Below, piece by piece: positions 35,610-44,538 of a stretch of DNA of 64,000 nt. Each line of letters starts with the position of its first letter. Position 1 is the first letter of the stretch. Position numbers and translations under genes: made by a program. The notes under the pieces were generated by a model. The model was not told where the DNA came from. It saw nothing but the letters and a program-made list of their open reading frames with translations, and did not search any database. Source of the stretch: Algoriphagus winogradskyi (GTDB lineage: Bacteria; Bacteroidota; Bacteroidia; Cytophagales; Cyclobacteriaceae). The DNA lies in assembly GCF_900182815.1 (NCBI RefSeq), contig NZ_FXUA01000003.1, positions 676,560 to 740,559 on the forward strand, given 5' to 3'.

Positions 35610-36875
35610 TTAAGCCTTTGTTAATTGCTTTGCAATACTTGTTTGATAAGCTGCGAATGCTGGTATAATAGAGGCCAAAACTCCTACCGTTAACGCATAA
35701 ACTACTATCCAAAGTTCTTGTTTTAGGAAAATCCATGGCTGAAGAGACCCAACTACGCCTTGTTCATTTTGAGAAATAATTACAGACAGAAAAGTATGAC
35801 CAAGTAAAATTCCGAAAATTGCACCCATAAAGGTTAGCATAATTCCTTCCAGAAAAATCAGGAGTAAAAGCTGCCCTCTGGAAGCACCAATTGCTCTTAA
35901 AATCGCCAGATCGTATTTTCTCTCCTTCAATGAATTGTAAAGCGCAATGAAAATCCCTAGTCCGGATATCCCGATTATAACTACCGCCAGGCCCTGCAAC
36001 AAAGTAATTCCAACACCCAGCAATTCGAATAGTCTAGACATCTCAAATGATGGAGAAGCTGCTTGCATTGAAGTTCCCGAATTAATCAATCGCGGGAGCT
36101 GAATGGCGGCCATTGGGTTTCTATATTGAATCAAAAGCGTGGTCAATTCTCTGGATTCGGTAGTTTTTGGAAAACCTTTGATCGCTACATCCTCCTGAAG
36201 ATTTAATACCTGATGTTCTTCGTGTGTAGCGGTAGAGTCAGAAGGCTCTGTGCCCCCTTCATCATGGGTATACCAAATGGACTCCACACTCGTCAGAATC
36301 AATCGGTCGAGCACATTGCCTTTTCGCTCTAATACGCCTACAACTTTAAAATTATTCGCATCATGCTCATGGCTTCCTACACTGATACCATGACTCCCCA
36401 AAAACTCGTCCCCTACTTTAAAGCCAGACCTCTCTGCAACTTCTGCGCCCAAGACTACCTCAAAGGGTTTTTGCCAAAGCGATCCATCATCAGCAAGGCT
36501 AGCCTCATAGAGAGCCGGGTAATCATGATTGGTGCCAACTATCCGAAAACCCTGATAATTATCCCCCAAAGCCATTGGGATGATGTTTTTCACCAAACGA
36601 TTTCTGGAAAGCTTTTGAGCTTCATCCATCGGAATATTTCCTGTGGGAAAATCTATGTGATAAACCCCAGCTAAAATTAATTGAAGCGGACTGCCTTTTG
36701 CTCCGACGACCAAGTCAATTCCGGCTGCATCCTGATTCATCTTCTTCTCAAACTGGTCCTGAATAAGAAGCAACACTGTGATAATAGCCAGTCCAAGTGC
36801 AAGCAAAAAAACATTTAAACTCGTGGAGAGCGGCCTAAACGTCAAATATTTCCAACTTAGTTTAAATAAATTCAT
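35610..36875 (-). CDS. ABC transporter permease, FtsX/MacB type
   Basis: A 421-residue permease with one N-terminal helix, a large periplasmic domain (about residues 45-285, interrupted by a hydrophilic His/Glu-rich stretch GGTEPSDSTATHEEHQ), and three C-terminal helices with ERKYDLAILRAIGASRGQL, the usual FtsX coupling motif. Such proteins are mechanotransmission or lipoprotein exporters rather than classic pumps. Overlaps the ATPase gene by 4 bp. Confidence 0.9.
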   Translation of the reverse strand: MNLFKLSWKYLTFRPLSTSLNVFLLALGLAIITVLLLIQDQFEKKMNQDAAGIDLVVGAKGSPLQLILAGVYHIDFPTGNIPMDEAQKLSRNRLVKNIIPMALGDNYQGFRIVGTNHDYPALYEASLADDGSLWQKPFEVVLGAEVAERSGFKVGDEFLGSHGISVGSHEHDANNFKVVGVLERKGNVLDRLILTSVESIWYTHDEGGTEPSDSTATHEEHQVLNLQEDVAIKGFPKTTESRELTTLLIQYRNPMAAIQLPRLINSGTSMQAASPSFEMSRLFELLGVGITLLQGLAVVIIGISGLGIFIALYNSLKERKYDLAILRAIGASRGQLLLLIFLEGIMLTFMGAIFGILLGHTFLSVIISQNEQGVVGSLQPWIFLKQELWIVVYALTVGVLASIIPAFAAYQTSIAKQLTKA

Positions 36876-37504
36876 GCTGATTTTACTTCTACAAAATTTG
36901 CAATATGTGATTTCACACGTTGATCATGCGTGACAATAATCAAAGCAGCACCAATTTTAGCCGCCTGAGTTTTAAGAAGCTTAATAACATTCTCCGCATT
37001 TTGATCATCCAAACTTGAAGTAGGCTCATCGGCCAAGATTAATTTCGGCTTATTTGCTAGCGCTCTAGCAATAGAAACTCGCTGAGCTTCCCCTTCACTC
37101 AATGTTAATACTGAAGATTTAGCTTTTGCAGCCAGTTCCAATTCCCCGAGTAATTCCTCAATATTTTGTCCCTCTTTTTTACTGAAAAAATGAGCCATCT
37201 GAAGATTCTCTTTCACATTTAGTGCAGCCAAAAGATGTGGTTTTTGAAAAACAATTCCGATTTCTTTTCCTCTGAACAAATCCAACTCTTGCCCATTCAA
37301 AGTGGCTAAATTCTTACCAGACAATAGTATTTCACCTGTTTCCGGCTTGAGTAATCCAGCAAGTAAGTTCAACAGGGTTGTTTTGCCAGAACCAGATTTA
37401 CCTAGCACCAAAAGACTTTCGCCCGCCTCCAAAGCTATATCCGGGAAAATCATTTTTTGTTGGCCGAGATGGGTGTATTCTATCTTTTTTGATTCAAAAA
37501 GCAT
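36872..37504 (-). CDS. ABC transporter ATP-binding protein, LolD/MacB type
   Basis: A 210-residue ATPase. Walker A GKSGSGKTT, signature LSEGEAQRVSIARALA (LSEGE variant), Walker B LILADEPTSSLD and H-loop IVTHD. Pairs with the FtsX-type permease downstream; the sensor gene ends 2 bp upstream. Confidence 0.9.
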   Translation of the reverse strand: MLFESKKIEYTHLGQQKMIFPDIALEAGESLLVLGKSGSGKTTLLNLLAGLLKPETGEILLSGKNLATLNGQELDLFRGKEIGIVFQKPHLLAALNVKENLQMAHFFSKKEGQNIEELLGELELAAKAKSSVLTLSEGEAQRVSIARALANKPKLILADEPTSSLDDQNAENVIKLLKTQAAKIGAALIIVTHDQRVKSHIANFVEVKSA

Positions 37505-37506
37505 AA

Positions 37507-38682
37507 TTAACTAACGGGGATTTCTACTTTGAAGGTTGTGCCCTGTTTGGTATCACTAGCAAAGCTAATCTGCCCCTTCAGCACATCGATACATTTTTTC
37601 ACGATTGAAAGCCCCAATCCTGAGCCCTCTACAATTCCTACATTCTTTGCTCTGAAAAAACGCTCAAAAAGCTGTCCTTGCTCAGCCTCTGGAATACCAA
37701 TCCCCTTATCTTCAATCGTTCCTACTAATTTTTTACCCTCATATTCCAATTTAAAAATAACTTCCTGGCCATCCTTGGAATATTTCACGCTATTGGATAA
37801 AAGGTTTTCGAATATCTGATATAAAAGCTCACTATCCGAAGTGATTACTTTGGGAAGGTTGACCAGTTCAGTTTTAATTTTCACATCGTTTTCTTTGCTT
37901 GCGCTGACGGTATCCAAAACTTCTTTCACAAAAGCACCTAGGAACATCTTTTTGGGTTTGAATTCGATTTTATCCGCATCTGCTTTTCCAAAAAACAAAA
38001 CGCTGGTCAGCAGATTGTTCAATGCTCTCACTGAATTTTCAATTTTGAAAGCATGCTTAGTAATCTTAGGCTTGAATGGGTGATCTTTCTCAGCATACAG
38101 CTGAAGCAATTGCGCGGAGCTTAAAATCGATGTAAGTGGAGTTTTGAACCCATGAGAAACGTTAAGTACTATTCTAGATTTTAATTCATTGATTTCACGC
38201 TCCTTTTCCAATGCCTTCATCAACTCCTTATTGGCATTATAAAGCTCAATAGTACGTTGTTTTACTTTTTCTTCCAGCTCATTATTGAGCTTTTGAAGTT
38301 CTTTTTCCTTCCGGTCCTTATAGATCGCCAGTTCAATCACCATGTTTAACTCACGAATATTAAACGGCTTGATCACATAGGCACTAGGATTAGTACCTAC
38401 CACCTTATTAAGTGTCTCAGCATCAGAGCTCGCACTTAAATAAACTACCGGAACATCATAGATCTCGTTGATTATTTCGGTGGTTTTTATTCCATCCAAC
38501 TCTCCCGCGAGATTGATATCCATCATCACCATGTCGGCATGGTTTTCAGCTAAAATATCAAGAGCTTTTTCTCCAGAATCCGCTATTCCAAGTATTTCGT
38601 GTCTGTTTTTCTCTAAGGCTCGCTGAAGTAAAAGTGCTGAAACAGGATCGTCTTCAACGATGAGAATTTTGAGGCTAAACAT
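37507..38682 (-). CDS. response regulator-histidine kinase hybrid
   Basis: A 391-residue cytoplasmic protein with the receiver domain first (about 3-120, phospho-acceptor D55 in MMDINLAGELDG), a coiled coil (about 125-168), HisKA with phospho-histidine H177 in NVSHGFKTPLTS, and a HATPase domain with NLLSNSVKYSKDG, DKGIGIPE and GSGLGLSIV. The order REC-HisKA-HATPase, with no sensor domain, suggests it relays or is switched by phosphorylation from another kinase. It heads the operon with the ABC exporter and DUF3299. G instead of the usual E follows the phospho-histidine (SHGF, not SHEF). Confidence 0.9.
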   Translation of the reverse strand: MFSLKILIVEDDPVSALLLQRALEKNRHEILGIADSGEKALDILAENHADMVMMDINLAGELDGIKTTEIINEIYDVPVVYLSASSDAETLNKVVGTNPSAYVIKPFNIRELNMVIELAIYKDRKEKELQKLNNELEEKVKQRTIELYNANKELMKALEKEREINELKSRIVLNVSHGFKTPLTSILSSAQLLQLYAEKDHPFKPKITKHAFKIENSVRALNNLLTSVLFFGKADADKIEFKPKKMFLGAFVKEVLDTVSASKENDVKIKTELVNLPKVITSDSELLYQIFENLLSNSVKYSKDGQEVIFKLEYEGKKLVGTIEDKGIGIPEAEQGQLFERFFRAKNVGIVEGSGLGLSIVKKCIDVLKGQISFASDTKQGTTFKVEIPVS

Positions 38683-38912
38683 AGATGATGTTGGATGTGA
38701 TAAATCTATTTGGAACCGAAAATATAAAAAATATATGTCTACCTAGTGGAAATAGAATAAATGCTGCATAAAAGCGCCTTATCTGCTCCATTACTTTATA
38801 AAATTCCCTTGAAAAAGAGAACAGACCTGTGACTTGTTGCTTTGCTATGGATATAATCTGTCGTGATTCTTAAAGAATCACCGAATTCCCAGCATATTGT
38901 CATCCTTTTCTT

Positions 38913-38941
38913 TTGTGGGTGGTGGGTTTATTATATTTTTG
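38913..38941 (+). promoter_or_regulatory. promoter of sucD
   Basis: TTG at 38913-38915, an 18-bp spacer and TATTTTTG at 38934-38941. The ATG at 38965 follows 24 bp later. This excludes the longer open frame that begins at 38863. Confidence 0.65.
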
Positions 38942-38964
38942 TGCCAAACTATAGAAATCGCATC

Positions 38965-39846
38965 ATGAGTGTACTAGTAAATAAAAATTCCAAGGTGATC
39001 GTACAAGGATTCACCGGGTCTGAGGGTTCTTTTCACGCACAGCAAATGATCGAATACGGTACAAACGTAGTCGGCGGTGTTACTCCTGGTAAAGGAGGCT
39101 CGACTCATTTGGAAAAGCCTGTTTTCAACTCTGTAGAAGAAGCTGTTCAAAAAACTGGTGCAGATACTTCAATCATCTTCGTACCACCGGCTTTTGCTGC
39201 TGATGCGATCATGGAAGCTGCAGATGCAGGCATCAAAGTAATCATCGCTATCACCGAAGGAATTCCTGTAGCTGATATGATGAAAGCTAAGCCTTATATC
39301 CTTGAAAGGGGTGCAACCCTTATCGGTCCTAACTGCCCAGGTGTAATCACTCCAGGAGAAGCAAAAGTTGGTATCATGCCAGGGTTTGTCTTCAAATCAG
39401 GAAGAATAGGTATCGTATCCAAATCCGGAACCTTGACTTATGAAGCAGCTGACCAAGTGGCAAAGGCTGGCCTAGGAGTATCTACTGCCATCGGTATCGG
39501 TGGAGATCCTATCATCGGAACTTCTACTAAACAAGCTGTACAATTGCTAATGGAAGATCCTGAGACTGACGCGATCGTAATGATCGGTGAAATCGGAGGA
39601 AACTACGAAGCTGAAGCTGCGAAGTGGATCAAAGAAAATGGCAACAAGAAGCCTGTAGTAGGATTCATCGCTGGCCAAACTGCTCCTGCTGGACGTAGAA
39701 TGGGTCACGCTGGTGCGATCATCGGTGGAGCTGACGATACTGCTGCTGCCAAAATGAGAATCATGAGAGAAAATGGAATTCACGTTGTAGATTCTCCGGC
39801 TGAGATCGGAGCTACTATCGCTCAGGTTTTGGGTGTGAATGCTTAA
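38965..39846 (+). CDS. sucD: succinate--CoA ligase, alpha subunit
   Basis: TCA-cycle enzyme subunit that carries the phospho-histidine and CoA site. 293 residues. Visible are the CoA-binding [31 protein letters not shown], the [10 protein letters not shown] region and the phospho-histidine motif MGHAGAI. The beta subunit SucC is not adjacent in this window. A promoter upstream supports this start. Coding sequence is noticeably GC-richer and codon-biased, as for a highly expressed gene. Confidence 0.95.
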   Translation: MSVLVNKNSKVIVQGFTGSEGSFHAQQMIEYGTNVVGGVTPGKGGSTHLEKPVFNSVEEAVQKTGADTSIIFVPPAFAADAIMEAADAGIKVIIAITEGIPVADMMKAKPYILERGATLIGPNCPGVITPGEAKVGIMPGFVFKSGRIGIVSKSGTLTYEAADQVAKAGLGVSTAIGIGGDPIIGTSTKQAVQLLMEDPETDAIVMIGEIGGNYEAEAAKWIKENGNKKPVVGFIAGQTAPAGRRMGHAGAIIGGADDTAAAKMRIMRENGIHVVDSPAEIGATIAQVLGVNA

Positions 39847-39864
39847 CTATTTGTTGGGTGCCTG

Positions 39865-39878
39865 CCCGCCATGGCGGG
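39865..39878. repeat. GC-rich palindrome after sucD
   Basis: CCCGCCATGGCGGG, a perfect 14-bp palindrome, set in GCCTGCCCGCCATGGCGGGT. It belongs to the CCTGCC-type intergenic repeats also seen at 27352. Confidence 0.55.
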
Positions 39879-39903
39879 TCGGGTGACGGATGCCCGATGC
39901 TTA

Positions 39904-39945
39904 AAAAAACCGCTTCGATTTAGTTCGGGGCGGTTTTTTGTTTTT
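39904..39945 (+). terminator. sucD terminator
   Basis: AAAAAACCGC and GCGGTTTTTT pair around a 16-nt loop, followed by GTTTTTT. Confidence 0.8.
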
Positions 39946-40136
39946 TAGTAGCTAGATGTAAGACTCAAGTATCAAGACTGGAAATCTTGAAATCAATGTT
40001 CATTTTCAGATCCTTGACGCAGTCAAATTTTCATAACGTGAGATTATCGCCAAATTACACCCAACAATCCTAACTCAAATTGCACGTCAATATTTCCCAA
40101 TTTTCAAATCTTCCAATTTTTCAATCTTCAATTCCT

Positions 40137-40144
40137 TACCTTTG
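40137..40144 (+). promoter_or_regulatory. -7 element for the ABC-F gene
   Basis: TACCTTTG matches TAnnTTTG, 20 bp before the ATG at 40165. The stretch 39946-40136 is AT-rich, contains repeated CCAATTTTnnAAT-like strings and no gene. Confidence 0.5.
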
Positions 40145-40164
40145 CCGCTTCAATTCCGATACTT

Positions 40165-41796
40165 ATGATTTCAGTAGATAATGTCGCCGTCATTCACAGC
40201 GGTTCCACTCTTTTCAGTAATGTTTCTTTTGCCATCAACGAAACCGACAAAATCGCCTTAATGGGTAAAAACGGAGCGGGTAAATCCACGCTCTTGAAGA
40301 TCATTGCAGGGCAGACCAAACCGAGTTTAGGCTCCGTTTCTGCTCCGAAAGACTTTGTGGTGGCTTATTTACCTCAGCACTTGCTGACTTCAGATGATTG
40401 CTCGGTGATGGAAGAAACTTCCAAAGCTTTCGCAAGCTACCTGAACATGAAGACGGAGATCGAGCGAATCAATGAGGAATTGACTGTAAGAACTGACTAC
40501 GAATCCGATGAATATTACAAGCTAATAGAGCAGGTTTCTGAATTGAGTGAGAAATTCTACGCCATCGAGGAAGTGAATTATGAGGCGGAAGTAGAAAAAG
40601 TATTGATTGGATTAGGTTTCGAGAGAGCTGACTTGACTCGTTCGACTTCAGAATTTTCCGGAGGTTGGAGAATGCGAATTGAGTTGGCAAAAATACTATT
40701 GCAAAAGCCAGATTTGATTCTCCTTGATGAGCCTACTAATCACCTGGATATTGAATCCATTCAATGGCTGGAAGACTTCCTGTTGAACAAAGCAAAGGCT
40801 GTTGTGGTGATTTCCCACGATAGAGCCTTTGTGGACAATATTACCACCCGCACGATCGAGGTGACCATGGGTCGTATTTACGATTACAAAGCTAAATACA
40901 GCCATTACCTAGAGCTCAGAAGAGAGCGTCGTGAGCAGCAGCAGAAGCAATACGAAGAGCAGCAAGCTACGATCGCCGACATTCAAGGATTTATAGATCG
41001 CTTCAAAGGCACTTATTCCAAAACGCTCCAAGTACAGTCCCGCGTGAAAATGCTGGAGAAAATGGAGATTATCGAAGTAGATGAGGTAGATACCTCAGCA
41101 CTGAAACTTCGTTTCCCTCCTTCTCCACGATCTGGGAACTATCCAGTGATCGTAGAAGATATGAGCAAAAGCTACGATGAGCATGTTGTCTTCAAAAACG
41201 CTTCTATGACCATCGAGCGTGGACAGAAAGTTTCCTTCGTAGGTAAAAATGGTGAAGGTAAATCAACCATGATCAAAGCCATCATGGGCGAGATCGATTT
41301 TGAAGGAAAATGTGAATTGGGACACAATTCCATGATTGGCTATTTCGCACAAAACCAAGCTTCCTTGCTAGATGAGAGTTTGACAATTTTTGAAACCATC
41401 GATCATATCGCCGTAGGTGAAATTCGCACCAAAGTGAAAGATATTCTGGGAGCTTTCATGTTCAAGGGCGATGATATCAACAAGAAAGTAAAAGTGCTTT
41501 CGGGCGGAGAAAAAACCCGTCTAGCAATGATTAAACTCCTATTAGAGCCAGTGAATTTGCTAATTCTCGATGAGCCTACCAATCACTTGGATATGAAGAC
41601 AAAGGATATCATCAAAGATGCTTTAAAAGCTTTTGACGGCACCCTAATTATTGTATCTCACGATAGAGACTTCTTGGATGGCCTGGTTACTAAAGTATTT
41701 GAGTTTGGTAATAAACGTGTTAAAGAACACTTCGAGGATATCAATGGCTTCCTAAGAAATAAAAAGATTGAGAATTTGAAGGAAGTGGAAAGGTAA
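40165..41796 (+). CDS. ABC-F family ATPase (ribosome-associated)
   Basis: A 543-residue soluble protein with two ABC domains joined by the P-site-tRNA-interaction linker (about 240-310, rich in EQQQKQYEEQQATI). Walker A motifs are GKNGAGKST and GKNGEGKST; signatures are EFSGGWRMRIELA and LSGGEKTRLAMI; both catalytic DEPTNHLD motifs are present. ABC-F proteins such as EttA/Uup act on stalled or initiating ribosomes; resistance forms exist too, but nothing here points to antibiotic protection. The heptamer tandem repeat begins right after its stop codon. Confidence 0.92.
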   Translation: MISVDNVAVIHSGSTLFSNVSFAINETDKIALMGKNGAGKSTLLKIIAGQTKPSLGSVSAPKDFVVAYLPQHLLTSDDCSVMEETSKAFASYLNMKTEIERINEELTVRTDYESDEYYKLIEQVSELSEKFYAIEEVNYEAEVEKVLIGLGFERADLTRSTSEFSGGWRMRIELAKILLQKPDLILLDEPTNHLDIESIQWLEDFLLNKAKAVVVISHDRAFVDNITTRTIEVTMGRIYDYKAKYSHYLELRRERREQQQKQYEEQQATIADIQGFIDRFKGTYSKTLQVQSRVKMLEKMEIIEVDEVDTSALKLRFPPSPRSGNYPVIVEDMSKSYDEHVVFKNASMTIERGQKVSFVGKNGEGKSTMIKAIMGEIDFEGKCELGHNSMIGYFAQNQASLLDESLTIFETIDHIAVGEIRTKVKDILGAFMFKGDDINKKVKVLSGGEKTRLAMIKLLLEPVNLLILDEPTNHLDMKTKDIIKDALKAFDGTLIIVSHDRDFLDGLVTKVFEFGNKRVKEHFEDINGFLRNKKIENLKEVER

Positions 41797-41893
41797 TCGG
41801 ATGTCGGATGTCGGATGTCGGATGTCGGATGTCGGATGTCGGATGTCGGATGTCGGATGTCGGATGTCGGATGTCGGATGTCGGATGTCGGAT
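41797..41893. repeat. heptamer tandem repeat (TCGGATG, about 13.9 copies)
   Basis: Thirteen perfect copies of TCGGATG plus a six-base partial copy, starting at the first base after the ABC-F stop. A unit of seven is not a multiple of three, so all frames are scrambled, and the antisense open frame through it is accidental. Probably length-variable by strand slippage. A looser relative (ATCGGACATCC twice) lies at about 42699-42720. Confidence 0.95.
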
Positions 41894-41934
41894 AAGGCGA
41901 ACTTAGATTATTACTAAAGGTTTCAAAAAGTAAA

Positions 41935-42062
41935 AAATTAACTCTATTGCTTATTCCATGGCCATGCGCTGGGTCTTGAGCAGTATTGAAGATTGAATAA
42001 ACCACAATGATTTCGTCTTCAATTGCATAAAATATTAAGTAGATATAATAGTTTTTCCAGTT
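41935..42062 (-). pseudogene. remnant of a second ParE-like toxin
   Basis: Directly after the TAG of the RelE-like toxin gene, in the same frame, the sequence reads NWKNYYIYLIFYAIEDE then IIVVYSIFNTAQDP, which matches the C-terminal strands of ParE/RelE toxins. It has no start codon or N-terminal half of its own. Best explained as the leftover 3' end of another toxin gene, replaced by the present module. The downstream end is not definable because the frame runs on into the tandem repeat. Confidence 0.6.
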
Positions 42063-42395
42063 CTACTTTATTGAAATCTGGCGTATCAGAAGCTTCAATT
42101 CTTTATCTGATAGGGAGGATTTTTCTGATTTGTCAAAAATATCCAGCAGGTAAATCTGGCTTTTTGTTACTCTTAAAAAAGTGATTATTCTCGCTCCTCC
42201 AGATTTACCTTTTCCTTTGGAAGATATCACAAGGCGTATTTTAAAACAGTCTTTACCGAGAGGCTTTCCCAATCTTGGATTTTCCATTAATTGAGAAACT
42301 AGCAAATTCATGTCCTGTTTTATAGATCTGTGTTTCTTTGCGATTTTTTTAAGACTTCTCTCAAATACATCTGTCGCTAGAATCTCAAAGCTCAT
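42063..42395 (-). CDS. RelE/ParE-family toxin
   Basis: A 110-residue basic protein starting with FEILATDVFERSLKKIAKKH, typical of RelE/ParE toxins, followed by a basic strand region (FKIRLVISSKGKGKSGGARIITFL) and a helical C-terminal part. Probably an mRNA interferase acting on the ribosome, or a gyrase poison in the ParE branch; the family does not say which. It overlaps the antitoxin gene by 11 bp. Confidence 0.8.
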   Translation of the reverse strand: MSFEILATDVFERSLKKIAKKHRSIKQDMNLLVSQLMENPRLGKPLGKDCFKIRLVISSKGKGKSGGARIITFLRVTKSQIYLLDIFDKSEKSSLSDKELKLLIRQISIK

Positions 42396-42588
42396 TTAGA
42401 ACATCGGCTATTTTCTTAAGTTTTTTCCCATCTTTTTCATGAGCTTCAACTTCAGCAAAAGAATCCAAGATTCTCTCAATCATTTCATTTTTTGATTGGG
42501 TTTTGATAGATATGAGCTCCAAATCAGCCAAATCATTCAAGATACTTTTAACTTTAGGATTTAATATCTCAATTGTTATCGATTCCAT
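42385..42588 (-). CDS. antitoxin partner of the RelE-like toxin
   Basis: A 67-residue protein, first gene of the pair. It begins with ITIEILNPKVKSIL, resembling a short beta-strand then helix arrangement, and has an acidic helical C-terminus (SFAEVEAHEKDGKKLKKIADVL) suited to wrapping the toxin. No named antitoxin family is certain. Assignment is mainly by position, size and overlap. Confidence 0.7.
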   Translation of the reverse strand: MESITIEILNPKVKSILNDLADLELISIKTQSKNEMIERILDSFAEVEAHEKDGKKLKKIADVLNEL

Positions 42589-42655
42589 TATATAATTGTT
42601 TAGCTACTTCTAATTTACGGAAATCTTCATTTAAAGATCAAAACAGCTAAAAACA

Positions 42656-42685
42656 AAAAACGGCAGTCATTAAACTGCCGTTTTT
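42656..42685 (-). terminator. terminator of the TRAP transporter operon
   Basis: AAAAACGGCAGT / ACTGCCGTTTTT with a 6-nt loop, A and T tracts on both sides. On the minus strand it lies 46 bp after the dctM stop and ahead of the antitoxin gene. Confidence 0.88.
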
Positions 42686-42730
42686 GAATTCTTTTCATCG
42701 GACATCCATCATCGGACATCCTACACATTT

Positions 42731-44026
42731 TTAAACCCCAAATACTCTTGGTAGCCAAAGCGTAATTTCGGGAAACATCATAATGAGTATCAAAGCCAAC
42801 ACCATGGCCGCATAGAATGGCAACATAGGTTTGAGGATCTTTTGTATGGTTGTATTCGCGACACCTACCCCAATAAAGAGAATAGAGCCGACTGGCGGTG
42901 TACAAAGACCAATACACAGGTTTAGCACCATCATAATCCCAAAGTGAACAGGATCAACTCCTAAGGCAGTTACCACTGGCAAGAAAATCGGAGTAAAAAT
43001 CAATACCGCGGGAGTCATATCCATGAAGATACCGACGAAAAGCAATAGTAGGTTGATCATGATCAAAATCACAAAGATGTTGTCACTCAAGCCTAATAAT
43101 GCATTTGAAATATTCTGAGGAATTTCCTCACTGGACATTACCCATGACATCGCCATGGAAGTTGCAATCAAGAGCATCACCACTGCTGTGGTTTCCGCTG
43201 ACTTGAGCAACACTGAAGGCAAATCTTTAACTTTCAATTCCCTATAAATTAGCGATAACACCAAGGAATAAACCACTGCGATAGCAGAAGCCTCTGTAGC
43301 TGTAAACACCCCTCCGATTATACCTCCGATCACGACAATCAACAGAAACAAACTTGGAACTGCCCTCCAGAATGTACTCAAAATCATTCCAAATGAGGAT
43401 GCTTCTCCTGCAGGTAGTTTATGAACCCGTACCATAATAGCGGCGGTCACCATCAACAATAACCCAACCAAAAGTCCGGGTAAATATCCCGCTACAAATA
43501 ATGCTGCTACAGAAACCCCACCGGATGCAAGTGAATAAACGATCAGTACATTGGAGGGTGGAATGATCAAACCCGTCGTAGAGGAAGTGATATTTACTGC
43601 TGCTCCAAGTTCCTTTGGATAGCCTTCCTTCTCCATTCTTTTACCCAAAATACCTCCCATTGAAGACGCTGCTGCTACTGCAGAACCTGCAATCGCTCCC
43701 ATTAACATGGCTGCGATGATATTCACGTGAAGTAATCCTCCACGCATTCTACCAGTTAGTGATTTCGCGAATTCTATAAGTCGATTTGCAATACCTCCAC
43801 GATTCATCAGCTCCCCTGCTAGAATGAAAAATGGAATAGCTAACAACGAAAAACTATCCAATCCAGTCCCCATACGTTGGGCGATGGTAGTAATTGCCGG
43901 CATAGTTTGTACGGTCACCATTAATGTAAGCATGCTGGACAGTCCAAGACTCCAAGCAACAGGCACACCGATTCCTAAAAAGAATAGAAAGGAAAGAACT
44001 AATACTAATACACTTAACACCTCCAT
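42731..44026 (-). CDS. dctM: TRAP transporter large permease DctM
   Basis: A 431-residue membrane protein with about 12 hydrophobic helices, of the DctM/IT superfamily. Characteristic segments are GLDSFSLLAIPFFILAGELMNRGGIANRLI, INITSSTTGLIIPPSNVLIVYSLASGGVS-type loop and PVHFGIMMVLNLCIGLCTPPVG. Pairs with DctQ (1-bp overlap). Within the pectin island it likely imports galacturonate or unsaturated uronate oligosaccharides into the cytoplasm using a sodium gradient. Confidence 0.93.
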   Translation of the reverse strand: MEVLSVLVLVLSFLFFLGIGVPVAWSLGLSSMLTLMVTVQTMPAITTIAQRMGTGLDSFSLLAIPFFILAGELMNRGGIANRLIEFAKSLTGRMRGGLLHVNIIAAMLMGAIAGSAVAAASSMGGILGKRMEKEGYPKELGAAVNITSSTTGLIIPPSNVLIVYSLASGGVSVAALFVAGYLPGLLVGLLLMVTAAIMVRVHKLPAGEASSFGMILSTFWRAVPSLFLLIVVIGGIIGGVFTATEASAIAVVYSLVLSLIYRELKVKDLPSVLLKSAETTAVVMLLIATSMAMSWVMSSEEIPQNISNALLGLSDNIFVILIMINLLLLFVGIFMDMTPAVLIFTPIFLPVVTALGVDPVHFGIMMVLNLCIGLCTPPVGSILFIGVGVANTTIQKILKPMLPFYAAMVLALILIMMFPEITLWLPRVFGV

Positions 44027-44514
44027 TACACAGCAGATTTTAAAGTTGCCAAAAATTTGATAGCGACTACTTGATAGTAAATCACTAATAATCCACTAAA
44101 TGGGATGATACCATAGATATAAGCAAGTGGAATCTGAAGTACAGCTGATTTCTGCTCAAGTATAAAAGTAAGGTAAACGAGGTTTGAACCTCCGATAACC
44201 ATGACTACAAGTGCAAAAATAAAAACGCAGGCATTTATCAATATCATCAATTTATCCTGAGCCTTCTCGTCTAGTTTTGTTAGTAATATATCAATAGCTA
44301 AATGCTCATTTTTCCCAGCAACATAGGCAGCTCCTAACATTCCTACCCAGATCAGCATGTATCGGGACAATTCATCCGTGAATGAACTTGGGTTTTGAAA
44401 AATATATCGCGAAACCACCTGCCAGGTCACATTGAGCACCATCAGTGCCATGAGGACAACCAGAAAATGGGCAATCCATTTATCAAGTTTAAGCTTGGTT
44501 TGGGGTGAAAACAT
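44026..44514 (-). CDS. dctQ: TRAP transporter small permease DctQ
   Basis: A 162-residue protein with four hydrophobic helices and the DctQ signature WQVVSRYIFQNPSSFTDELSRYMLIWVGMLGAAYVAGKNEHLAIDIL. Second gene of dctP-dctQ-dctM. Confidence 0.92.
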   Translation of the reverse strand: MFSPQTKLKLDKWIAHFLVVLMALMVLNVTWQVVSRYIFQNPSSFTDELSRYMLIWVGMLGAAYVAGKNEHLAIDILLTKLDEKAQDKLMILINACVFIFALVVMVIGGSNLVYLTFILEQKSAVLQIPLAYIYGIIPFSGLLVIYYQVVAIKFLATLKSAV

Positions 44515-44538
44515 AGGTTATAAAGGTTGGGTTAAGGA

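Noticed and set aside
41797..41893. CRISPR array
   Set aside because: The units are seven-base perfect tandem copies without spacers, and no cas gene is present.
41658..42005. Antisense frame with repeated PTSDIRH units
   Set aside because: The repeat is created by the 7-bp tandem array read in a frame; most of the rest is antisense to the ABC-F gene, though its N-terminal part overlaps the ParE remnant.
42627..42917. 96-codon minus-strand frame overlapping dctM's 3' end
   Set aside because: It runs through the terminator and in a second frame of dctM; no independent support.
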